Part shown: positions 45,528 to 56,343 of the stretch, in pieces | Layout of the letters: each line of letters begins with the position of its first letter | Position numbering within the stretch: the first letter of the stretch is position 1 | Source of the DNA: Phycomyces blakesleeanus NRRL 1555(-) | Taxonomy: Eukaryota > Mucoromycota > Mucoromycetes > Mucorales > Phycomycetaceae | NCBI RefSeq assembly: GCF_001638985.1 | Contig: NW_017265134.1 | Span: forward strand, 1,951,732 to 2,015,731 | Length of the DNA: 64,000 bases | Reading direction: 5' to 3' | Position numbers and translations under genes: made by a program | The notes under the pieces: generated by a model | Seen by the model: only the letters and a program-made list of their open reading frames with translations | Told to the model about the DNA's origin: nothing | Databases searched by the model: none

Positions 45528-47819
45528 CACTGGAAAAACCGCCCTGATTAACAATGTGGCCAGGTTGGTAAACACATGTGTAGAAATAGTGATTTTTTTC
45601 AACTCAGTGTGTTTTTTGAAGTTCAGGTCAAAGATGTAGTTTTAGTTGGTTTCATTAGCTAACAGAATTTTAGAATTTTAGAATATCAGTCTGGTATGGA
45701 AGGCTAAATTCACATACAGAGACCTATCATAATTCTCATTCTACCACTTCTTTTTTTTTATTCCCACTATTTTCTGGATTTACTTTCGCAATAATCTATT
45801 TATAAACTCATAGTAAAAAATATATGTCTTTTACACACAACAGGCATTCTTGAAAACATTTGAATAAAGACTATGAATTGATAATATCATAATTGTCATG
45901 TCTCTTTCTATATTTAATGATATAGAAAAGAATTTGTTAGAAGAATTCAATTAAACAATCATAAAATATAATGTTTTTTTTTACAATAAAGTTGGTGAAA
46001 ATAGAGTATATTTTATACTTGTTTCTCTTTTTATTCTCAATAAATCACATCAAACAAAACACATAAAATGTCTTCTATCTCCTACAGCCATAATGTTGTC
46101 TGCCGTTGTGCTCAATGTAGCAGAAATTCACAGAGATACTCATTGGTGACAAGCAGAACCACTGAGTGCCATATTAAAAAAGATGAGCTTGAGAGAATCG
46201 AGAGACTGGATATGGTTTAAAGATTGGCAAATAGTATGTTATATTCAGGGTTTATTTTTCGATTACTGAGTAATAACTTCTTTATTTTTTTAATTTTAAT
46301 GAAACACAGCTGTGTAAGAAGAACAAATGATGAACGTTGATACCCAATGTAAGAAAAGAAAAAAAAATATTTGAAAACCAGTAGAGACAATAAGCTAAAC
46401 TAATCTATATTTGTATATATCCCAACCTGTCAATCTGAATCCATTGAAAAAATAGACTATCAGGCCGACTCACCTGATTTGAATGCCGCCACAATGGTGG
46501 ACAATGTCTCGGTAGACGATGAGATCAGCAAGGTCAATGGCAATGACTCTGACATTGAAAGAGACATGAACTCTGACTCTGGCAGTGGTAAAAAAGAAGG
46601 TGTCGAGACAGGCGTTGAAGAGTTTGCTAATGAAGGTCAGTCATAAATGATTTTGTTTTCTTAAAAACAGACCTAAAGAAAATTTATTCTAATTTATTTT
46701 TGTTAATTTTAAATAGACCCATTTGATGCTCCTAACATGTCTGAAAACCCTGTCTATCGGTTCATTGCTACCTTTGCCGTTCTTTTTATCTCACGTTATG
46801 TTGTTAACAAAGGTGCTGCCGTATTGATTGAATTTATCAATCAATTACTCAAGATGTACAGCAAAGATTTCCAATTACCAACAAGTCTTATTGACCTGCA
46901 AAGAATGACTGGTTTTTCCAATTACGCCAATGGTATCAAGAAGTCTGTTGTATGTGAAGACTGCCACAAGGTTTATGAACAAGATGTGCCTCTCCCTACT
47001 CATTGCAACTTCAAAAAGCATGGTTCTCGATCAGCATGCAATTGTGAATTGATGAAGGTTTCATCTTCTGATGCTATGGTAGCCAAGCAATCATACGTCT
47101 ACAACTCTATCCAGAGATTATTACAAGTTTTCTTTCTTTGTTCTGGGTTCGAGCAAAAAATCAGACAATAGAACAAAGAGCTTAAGGTCGTAGATACACT
47201 ATGCAACATCTATGATGGTGCTATATAGAAGGAGCTAAAGGACCAAAGTGGCGTATTGTTTGTGAATGAACCTCGTTCATTGATGCTAACAATGAACATC
47301 AACTGGTTCCAGCCATTGGATGGTATTACATATTCAACTGGAGCTATCTACCTTGCGATAAATAACTTGCCTTATGAGGAAAGATTTAAGCCTGAAAATG
47401 TCATCCTTGTTGGTTTGATGCCTGGCCCTAAGGAGCCAAAGACCAAAGAGATTAACCACTATTCAAAGCCAATAGTTGATGAATTGCTGCAGTTGTTTAC
47501 GGGGATAACCATCCCAACCTTTGAGTGCCCAGCTGGTGTTAATGTATGTGCCGCATTACATATGATTGTCTGTGACATCCCCGCCACCAGGAAGACCAGT
47601 GGATTCACCATCCACAACAGTACTTGTGCATGCCTCAGATGTGTGAGACAGTTTACCAGATTACCAAGCACCAATCAGGTTGACTTCAGTGGGTTCAACT
47701 ATTTGACGTGGAAAATCCATAGCAGTCTAGAAAACAGGTTGCATGCTGAGGAGTGAAAGAGTGCCAGTATGCCCTCAGAAAGGCATCAGTTGGAAATCGA
47801 AAATGGTGTTTGATGGTCC
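45528..47819 (+). mobile_element. CACTA family I fragment CI-6, inverted near-copy of CI-2's right third
   Basis: Begins with CACTGGAAAAACCGCCCTGA and is the inverse of CI-2 from 14045 down to about 11770, including the non-coding stretch 13550-14045. The outer flank (TTA) differs from that of CI-2, so it is a separate insertion and not a duplication of the host locus. It ends at about 47819, where a family II transposase on the opposite strand begins. Confidence 0.85.
46068..47819 (+). pseudogene. CI-6 Tnp2-type transposase, N-terminal half with many G-to-A stops
   Basis: From ATG 46068 (SSISYSHNVVCRCAQC) through the acidic exon (46500-46636) and a GT-AG intron into the main exon (46717 on). 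It matches CI-2 almost residue by residue. Stops are TGG to TAG at 47169, TGG to TAG near 47226 and TGG to TGA near 47755. The reading ends in the middle of the domain at ENGV, fused to CII-2. Nearly all changes from CI-2 are C to T or G to A. Confidence 0.88.
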
Positions 47820-48590
47820 ACCACAATTAGGACACACTGTCTCATGACTGTCATTGTAAAGTTTATAATCGTTATAACAGATGTCATACTTATCTTCTTT
47901 TACAGAAAAAAATCTCTCAAGAAGTTTATCTCTAAGGTATGAAAAGTATGCTCTGTATGTTATGTCATTAGATGTCTCTAGAATCTTGTTGAAATGACAA
48001 GCAATCATTCCATGTGCTTCATGTGAAATTCCAAAATTCTTGATTATCTTAATGAACTCAAGATTTTTTACATTGTCATTGTTAGGAATGGGAGTTAGTT
48101 GACTGAAATCAAATATCAGAGAAAAGGTTTTGACGTGAATGTCATTCATGGCATGATTCAGATTGGCATCATACTTTATTAAGGTAAATAGTAATTAGTG
48201 TTATAGATATAGATACATAGATATATGTATATATCTTACCATGGGCTGATCATTATTGTTGTCACCATTATTGAAGGCATTCACAGTTTGATTATCAATT
48301 GTGGCTGTATTTTCTCTGCTTGTTCATAAAGATAATAATATAATTAATTACTTGTTCTAACAGTGTGTATGTCTTTCATAGACTTACTCAGAGATGTATC
48401 CAGGTACAATGCTTGATGCAACTTTGGTTTGCTGAGAGACAGAAATGGGTTGGGAAATCTCAAAATTAACTATGTTTGAAGAACAGGTTTTCATACACTG
48501 AATTCTGTATAAATTGACTTTTCTTGTGTTAGTATAAAATGTATTGCAGAATCTGCACTTGTAACTACTACGCTTTGTAATTGAGAACAT
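47820..48590 (-). pseudogene. CII-2 Tnp2-like transposase, 5' exons only
   Basis: ATG 48590 opens an exon with a zinc-finger-like YKCRFCNTFYTN and ends at a GTAAGT donor (about 48390). Exons at about 48318-48241 and 48171-47820 follow, with GT-AG signals. The last exon encodes YDICYNDYKLYNDSHETVCP, aligning with YDICSSGCRLYGINDNQESC of CII-1. The gene stops within CPNCGGPS at the junction with CI-6. The rest is absent. Confidence 0.75.
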
Positions 48591-48925
48591 TTTTAAAGGT
48601 TGAAAATAACATTTTGAAGTAAAGGTATGAGTATCAGTAATTCGTTTTAAATGATGTCTTTATACTTAATAACTTTGAGTTTTGTGTAGATATAATAGCT
48701 TCAAGATAATAATGACATAGATAATATGAGTATAAACTCAGAAACAGAATCTAAAACATTGCATATTAGCTGTCAATATAACTATAGTAAGTCAAAATTA
48801 ATATTGACTGAGATAAAAAAGTTAAGCTAATTAATATGAAACTAATAATAGATGATAGAAATTTTTTTCACTCTTTATTCTCCTTTCACAACCATTTTTT
48901 TGCTTACACAAACTAAACTCTTAAC

Positions 48926-49534
48926 ATGAATAACACAGAAATCCAGATCATATCTTTACTACAAGCTATGCACAGTAAAATAATCTTTTTGAAGACAGGA
49001 CAGGACATAATCAAACTGGAATTGAATTCTACAAGAGAAGAGTTGAATTTGAAGATTGACTACCTCCAGAGTCAACTGGACAACAGAGGATTTTCTAAGC
49101 AAAAGACAGTACCTTCTGCCACTGACATTGTAAGTCAAAAATAAAATAAAAGAAATATGTATTAACATGTAATCCAATAGCCTTGCAACAGTCTTATCCG
49201 TGCACCTATTCCAAATACCTGGGATATAACTTTGAAGCACGTCTTCAAAATGATGAGTGAAGATCTTGGTATTGAGATAAACAATGAAGAGAAGGCCACT
49301 CTTCAAGTATCTACAAAGATTATTTGTGATGAGTTGGCTGTCCATCCTTTGGTGAAGGATCTTGGTTCTTGTCCTAGCTGGAGGTCTATACCAGTAATGG
49401 TTAGAAAACAAATGTGTACTAAACATACAATGTTGATGAAGGATGCTGGTATCAACCTTATCAGATGCCATGAAAACTGGACATCTGCCTCGAGAATCTC
49501 TTATCTCTGGAGAGACCATTATAGAAGATTGTAG
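48926..49534 (+). CDS. CII-2 accessory protein gene, short version
   Basis: Exon 1 (48926-49129) encodes an N-terminal coiled coil (IISLLQAMHSKIIFLKTGQD, then EELNLKIDYLQSQLDN) and meets a GTAAGT donor. Exon 2, after an acceptor in the AATAG/CAACAG area near 49180-49192, runs to TAG 49534 and contains KIICDELAVHPLVKDLG, SCPSWRSIPVMVRKQM and a basic C-terminal end. The CPSWRS word also occurs in both family I accessory proteins (CPSWRSDE, RPSWRSDE), which links the families. No stop is seen inside, so this copy may still be coding. Function is unknown. Confidence 0.6.
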
Positions 49535-49604
49535 TCTCATAAGTAATCGAATGTAATAAAATTGAATGAGATACTCTACTATACTAACTTAGAATATAGT
49601 GTAG

Positions 49605-49975
49605 TTTATAGCCAATAAAATGAATATTAATTTTTTTTGTATAATAACACCCAATAAAACAAACAATAAAAACTTTTTCTTATATTAATATCCAATAAAA
49701 TGAAAAATAAAAGCTTTTTTTTCTTTAATAATACCTAATAAAAGCATAATTATTAAATCAAACAATAATTCTTATAAATATAATCCAATAGACAGCTATT
49801 TTCTTTAGAGCAATAATAACAAAAATAAATTGTGTCCAATAAAATGTCTAGTTAATCTATATTTTAAAACAATAATTGTCATATAAGAGGGTACCAAATA
49901 AAAGTATCCAATGACGTATAAGCTTTATACAATAAATAAAAGAAACCACATCCAATAGAAAAGCCAATACTAAGA
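49605..49975 (+). repeat. Array of CCAATAAAA motifs downstream of the CII-2 accessory gene
   Basis: About ten spaced copies of a CCAATAAAA-like word (AGCCAATAAAATG, CACCCAATAAAAC, ATATCCAATAAAATG, TACCTAATAAAAG, AATCCAATAGA, GTCCAATAAAATG, TACCAAATAAAAG, TATCCAATG, ATCCAATAGAAAA, AGCCAATAC), roughly 30-60 bp apart and all in the same orientation. The position near the element end fits a subterminal binding array. Confidence 0.7.
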
Positions 49976-50289
49976 AAAGAATATGGCTATGTTATACAAA
50001 CAATATATTAAAGAACAGAGTACAGAAAGTCATTTATTTTTGTTTAAACTCAACAGTGGTTTGAATGGAGAACTTGCAAAAAACCACCAGTCAAACCATC
50101 AGTCAAACTACTAGTCTAACCACTTTTTTTTCCATAGTATATAGTATAGTATATTGTACAACCCATTGTATATTTAATTGTATATTTCTATTGTATATTC
50201 TACTGCGCAGCAAGCATATAAATAAAAATAAAATCCACCAAATTTACCACCAAATTTACCACCAATTTTTCCATATATGAATTTACTAC

Positions 50290-51295
50290 CATACTTTTAC
50301 TCAACTGGCCAGTACCCAACGCAGTAATGACACAACAGCTCCTACTTGTAGTCTCACTGGACCCTCGTCAGTTATTATCAATTTTCCTCTTGTGTGGCAG
50401 ATTGCGTGTTTCTGATGCATACACTTATGATTATACCATTGGGTGCATTTTTCAAAGAAGAGACTAGAAACTTTGGAAGGCTAGAAGTGCTATCGGCTCA
50501 GCCTTTTCACTTCTAGATCATGGCAAACTGCAGCTAATTGAGTGGCTCTCTGTCCTTACCAACTCGGCTAGCTAGCCCCCAGACTCTATAATAGCTTCAT
50601 TCTTCCTGACTCCTCCTCACCATTTTAATGGTTTCCTGTCTCCAGGCCTAGAGGAGGTGCTCTATATTCACTAATTCACACCTAAACAGATTTGATCATA
50701 TATTCGTATCCCTATAGCAGCCCTTCCACCTCCCTTTCTTAGTGCCCCAGAAAACCACTGGCGCACATTTTGGAACTCCAGTATTCCACCCAATGGCTTC
50801 ACAATCTGGTGGAGACTGATACATCAAAAAATCTCATGCCGTCAAAGACTATATGACAGGAGAGTCAAGGATGTTGACAGTTCAAATTGTATAATTTGCA
50901 ACAATCCAGAAGATTATTGGCATCTCTTTTGAGAGTACCCTTCAAAAAGATCAGTATGGAATATTATTACTAACAGATTCATTTCTAACCCTGCTACACT
51001 GAATTTTGAACAACTCTGTATGTCTTGCTCTCTATTCTCAATACAACTCACAAACACTATTGTCAATGTACATACGGTACTAGGCTGCACTCTGAGTGCC
51101 ATATGGTCTGCTTACTTCAGACTAGTGTTTGATAAAATACCATTCAACCCAACTTAACAGCCGTAATAGCCACCTTAGCTATTTGACGAGTTGAAGCAGA
51201 AAGGTATTTAGATCTAATCTTCTAAATACATGTATAGATAGATATCACATAAGGAAATTTACATCCAATAAACAATACAAAAAAACCATCTTTTT
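50290..51295 (+). pseudogene. LINE remnant, C-terminal end of ORF2
   Basis: Broken plus-strand reading with HWRTFWNSSIPPNGF, FTIWWRLIHQKISCRQRLYD and a zinc-binding end CIICNNPEDYWHLFF (about 50895-50932), the typical RT-associated C-terminal domain. Many stops upstream. An A-run at about 51280-51297 may be its tail. 5' truncated. Confidence 0.7.
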
Positions 51296-51299
51296 ACTA

Positions 51300-51850
51300 T
51301 CAATCTGTTTGAGACTAAGTTGATCAAACATGCTGCTTTACTATCCAGTAAATTAGTAGCAATACCACTATAATTAGTGGCAACCATAGCTCATTTACTA
51401 CCAATTTTCCCTGCTTTAGCATAGTGTGGCCAGCCATCAAATTTCATGCAAATTAGTAGTATTACCACACCAATTTCATTCATAATGTACAATCTCGAAG
51501 GTCACTCACTGGTCTGTTCTTCTGGAAAAATCCATATGTGTCTACAGTGACAACAACACTGCCATTGCCTACATGAACCACTTTGGGGGGACTTAGTCTG
51601 CTTATGACATGTCACTTGCCACCAAAGTTTGGTACCATTGCTTGGCCACTGGCACTTGGCTTTACCTAGCCTATGTACCTTCTCCTTTCAACTCTGTGAA
51701 CTCTCTGTCTCACTAACGTACCCACCAGTTAGAATGACATATTTGCCACACCTTCTTTTGTCACTTGGTCTTGTTGTGAGTTCACACCAAGTCGACTTCT
51801 TTGCTTACCAGACAAACACACAACTTACTCTGTACATGACATGGAGATAG
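51300..51850 (+). pseudogene. DIRS-like element remnant, RT/RNase H part
   Basis: The frame around 51548 reads YSDNNTAIAYMNHFGGT, a stop, then SLATKVWYHCLATGTWLYL, a pattern I associate with the RNase H of DIRS/tyrosine-recombinase retroelements. One TAG is in frame. The matching recombinase lies downstream (55946-61894), separated by a LINE insertion. Confidence 0.6.
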
Positions 51851-52250
51851 GATCTTCAAGTCATAATAATGTATAACTTATCAGTGTCAGGAACAAGACA
51901 AGGCAGAATGAAACAGGGGAAAACAGATAAGAGAAAAAAGAAGAGATTTTTTTATTTAACGTGTTGTTTGCTTGATCTTTAGAGGATTAAGTGCAATGAG
52001 TATTTATACAAATGGGAAAGTTGACGAAGTAGAGACAGAGAATGTGATATTAGGCTCTCCGAGCTGCGCTTTTATTTTCAGTAAATAATATATATAGTAA
52101 TACACTTTAAGTATCCCCTTTTCCCTATATCTTTTCTAGCTAATTATTCTATTTTTTTGTCATGATGTGGTGTGTTTTGTTGTTTAAGGTAAGAATTCTG
52201 TAAAATTGTTAAGATATAAATGTTGGTTTAAGAAAAAAGAAAAGAAAACC
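51851..52250. other. Purine-rich then AT-rich spacer
   Basis: No coding region. GAATGAAACAGGGGAAAACAG (about 51908) resembles the 3' UTR of the minus-strand LINE near 56312 (GAATGAAACAGGAGAGGAAA), so it could be a LINE scrap. Confidence 0.35.
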
Positions 52251-55200
52251 AGTGGCGGGTGCCTACCACATCCTCTGTCTCCACTTCATCAACTTTCCCA
52301 TTGTCTGACGTACTTAAGACAATTGGTGTTGCACATCAAAACCAATGGGAAAAGGTTAAGGTCACAGTCCAATGGATTGCTAAGAAACACACTCGTGGCT
52401 TCACAGCTTGGCAGACACAACAAGAAAAAGCTCTTCAAAGCAAGCAAAACCATCTTATGTGTAAATTTAAGATAAACAATATTTGCAACACCCAGCTTTC
52501 CATAGTGAAATGCCAAATGTCTATTATTCAACAGGAAACTGTCGAAATACTGACCATGTGAGCCTAAAAACACTGGAGAGAAAATGGTGAACGTTCAGCC
52601 AGGTACCTGATAAGAGCAATCTTGGCAAAGACCATTAAAAAAGATATTTTTTTTGTGTCACCCTGCCTCAGAGGCCTTGTGCACCACATCCGATACCATA
52701 ACAGATGCGGCCATGCACTTCTATGAGAAGTTGTATACTGTCAATTCAATTAAAAACTTGTCAGTTGAATATCTACTCAATCATATCCCTCCTGAGAAAT
52801 TCTTGAGTGAAGCCACTCAATTCTCAATGACATGTTCACTAACATTTGATGATATCTGTGCTGCAGTTAACCGCTTCCCCCATCGTAGCAGTTCTGGCCT
52901 AGATGGTGTGTCCTATGAGATTCTCTTTCTTGTTTTACAAAGACAGATATTTCACACTATTAACAAACATTTACAATAACACTCTCAACAAAGGAGTCTT
53001 TCTATTTTCTTGGAGCTCCACCTGCTTGTCACTCCTCCCAAAGAAAGAGGATCTCTTCAGTCTTAAAAACTGGTGGCCTATAGTACTGATCAATGCTGAT
53101 GCAAACGTGTGTATTTGTCTACTTAACACCTGAATTATAGATGCCTTAAACTCCCTTGTCAATCACTACTAGACTGGGTTTGTGAAAGAATGATTTATAG
53201 CTGACAATAGACTCATGGCTCATATGGTTATAGAACACGCCCAACACACTTCTGATATCTCAATCAATCTGATACTTAACCAAGAAAAAGCATACAATTA
53301 TGTCTACCCTGAGTATTTGAGATTAGTTCTTCAAAAATTCCGGTTCTCTGACACAATAGTGCACTGTATCTCACAATTATTTTTCTCTACAAATATCTTG
53401 ATCAATGTCAACGGTTTTTTGTCAGCATCAATTGTACAAAATTGAGGGCCACAACAAGGTGAGCTGCTGTTCTCTGTTCTGTTCAGCCTTGCTTTCAAAC
53501 CTTTGATTTGCCAGCTAACTGCTGATAAATTTCTTTTAGGATTTGGTCTGCCTATTGACAATCACACTGACCAATCCCCACTGCTACCCCTCAAATACTT
53601 AACTTATGCAAATGACATTCTTATATTTTTTAAGACATCATCTGATCTTGATACTCTACACAGACACCTGAAAACTTATTTCAGAGCCTCAAATGCGCAA
53701 ATTAAGATGCATAAGGCACAAGCCTTATACTTGTCTGGTAACTTACTCTCAGAGTGGCATATACACCTATAACAAAAGCTTATTACCTCATGTCATAATC
53801 GTACTTACCTAACCACTCTTACATATTTGGGCTTTACATTGATATCATCTCTTGCACAAAGAGATAAATTCTGCACCTCACTCTTGAATACAGTTGACTC
53901 ATCCTGTAGCATGTATCTGCAACAATCACTCTTGGTCCTAGGTCAAGCTACTGTAGTGAGCACATTGATTCTTTCCCATGTTTGGCATGTTCTTTGAATA
54001 ATACCAATCTCCCAAAAGTTTTTTGACAAACTCCGATTCATTGTAGATCAGTTCCTCTAGCAGTGTATGTTCTCTATAACAAGTTTGTCTACTCTATGAT
54101 TTCCAAAACTGCAAGGAGGTCTAGGTGTATTGGACTCTCAGATTCAACAAAAAGCTCTGACTATGCGATGACTACTGTGGTGATCCAGACACTCGGATGT
54201 TGGATTTATCACATATAAGAACATATTCATATTGGGATAGCATAGTAGCTATCATCTTGTCAGTATAAAATATATATAAACGATTAAGTAATCAGCCCAA
54301 TAATTATTACAGTTAGTACTGTAGATAATATCTTAAAGATTGTTAAGATAATTATATCATACTGCCAGGTAAACTGTGTCAGATCGATATGGAGCTAATT
54401 TAGTAGGAAGTCCTAAAGCTCTAGTATAAAAGAGAAAAGAATAGCTAAAAGCTAAAGAAGTACGATTTATGACTTGATGTCATAATTGTAACACCGACAC
54501 TAGTTAAGCAGTAAATACACTCTAATAACCAAATATAGTAAAGGAAGAAAGCCTTAAGAAACTAAGACGTAATGACAAGAGCAGATTGTGTTTTCTTATA
54601 AAAAGGGACACTTTTTATTTATGAATAAAGACAACTTATATACAGTCTCAAAGTATTTCGATACGTCTCTATTATCAAATATTTTATTTTTCTATTGTTT
54701 CGTACCTGAAATACCACAACTACAATCAATTCTTGATGACCACCCCTCAGTATCGTTTGTCACCCCTTAGATAAAGTACTTTTTTCACCTCCACACGTCC
54801 TTTAGGGACTCTTGCCTTCCTTTATTGTTTTCTAGACTGCGTATTCCTGCTTTATGGACAAAGAACAGTGTACTTTCTACTCTTATTGGCGCAATGGACT
54901 TTATCCCACAAAAATTTTTACTTCTCACTCTGAGCTAAACCACTTGTCATTCTCTGAAGCTGCTGAATGTTGTAACCTACACAGCTTCTTCTGCACCTGT
55001 CACCTCTGGCTGAAAGCGTCTTAATGCTTCTGATGCTTTAATCTTTGATCAGAACCTGCAAGCTATCTGCCCCCAAACGCAAACCAAACAGTCCACCTTG
55101 TCATATCTGATTGCTAAGCTGTTTTGGGTCCTTGATAATGCAACTGCTGAGCTCACGCATTTTTTTTGGCGTGCTACTTTACCTCCCAATGACTATCCTG

Positions 55201-55945
55201 AATTGCTACTGCCAGTTAACCTTTTGATTATAGATTGCAAGCCATTTGTTGGAGCCCTCCAAACTGGATGTAAACACTTATCTGACTTTGCAACCAACCG
55301 ATTTTGGGAGGCATGCCGAGATCACACTCAATCTCCTCTTGTGCCCCTCCCATTGCAAGCTAAACAATGACATTTATTTTGGGCCTTTTCCATCTATCAC
55401 ACATCCAGAAACATATGGTATCGAGCTATACTTAACTGCATGTCATGTTAATACACCCTTCACAGTTGTGTACCAATCATATTTGTCACTCAACTGTCCC
55501 ATTTGCTTGTCTGAGGTGGACACACTTTCTCATTTTCTCTACCAGTGTCTACAAAAATGGACGGTGTGGAAAACTCCATAGATTAAGTACTTTGAACTAT
55601 CCCCATCAACATTTGATATCCATTGCACACTATTCTCTAAAAATGTCTGACCATCCATTATCTGTATTACATATCCACTTATATCAAATAATTAGCAGCA
55701 TCATCCTTGCTCTGTGGTGCACTCACTGAAGCTTTGTTTTTGATAGCAGACCTTTCCAGACCTCCTCAATTAACTCTAAAATAGACACCTTTGTTTCGCA
55801 CCTTTCCTCTGACTTAGATTTAACATAGACTTCCCTTAAACCTATATTTCTATTTTCTTCAAACACCAAAAACAATCCAAAATAATTGTGTTCCTTTCTT
55901 AACACACACTAAATACAAGGACTCGTTCCTCTTTACAAAAAAAAA
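52250..55945 (+). pseudogene. LINE B, 5'-truncated ORF2 with solo LTR inside
   Basis: Decayed ORF2 on the plus strand: a linker region (ALQSKQNHLMCKFK), RT (SSGLDGVSYEIL near 52900, a Gln-Glu-Lys-Ala-Tyr motif near 53280, LTYANDILIFFK near 53590), thumb, and a C-terminal zinc domain CPICLSEVDTLSHFLYQC (about 55499). The RT box is YAND instead of YADD. Several stops and shifts. It ends with nine A residues (55937-55945). It appears to have inserted in the DIRS-like element, since recombinase sequence starts immediately after the tail. Family B LTR copy 6 interrupts it at 54176. Confidence 0.82.
54176..54718 (+). repeat. Solo LTR family B, copy 6, with ACTAC target duplication
   Basis: 543 bp, TGTGGTGATCC to GAAATACCACA. 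ACTAC lies at 54171-54175 and 54719-54723. Inserted in LINE B. Confidence 0.95.
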
Positions 55946-56343
55946 CTGTTGTTTCACCATCTTGTTTTTGACATTGTGCTAGTTATACCCTTCCTTTGCA
56001 ACGTTGGTCCTAACAACCAACCCATTCCCATTGCTCTTACCCATAAGTTGTGTTGGCTTCTTGCAGTTTGTGGCTTTCTGCAACCAGCCGATCTTGAAAG
56101 GGTTGATGATGTACACATATCTGTTGACAATGTCATTCTGTGCGTCATCATCATTGCACCCAAGAAGAAACTTTTTTTTTAGTATTTTATTGATCTGCTG
56201 TCACGCTCTGCATGCAGCTTTTAAAATGCCATCAAAGTGGACTTAATTGAACAGATAAGAGATAGAGAGACAAGGGGAAGGAAATACGAAAATATAAGAA
56301 AAAAAACGGAATGAAACAGGAGAGGAAATTAGACAAGAAATAC

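Larger units (their letters stand above)
47820..50139. mobile_element. CACTA family II fragment CII-2
   Basis: Holds the 5' half of a family II transposase (minus) and a divergent accessory gene (plus), the same arrangement as CII-1. A possible right terminus TACTATGGAAAAAAAAGTGG (minus strand, ending 50139) matches the CII-1 end TACTATGG. Just inside it are repeated CAGTCAAAC-like words. The left part is lost at the junction with CI-6. Confidence 0.6.
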
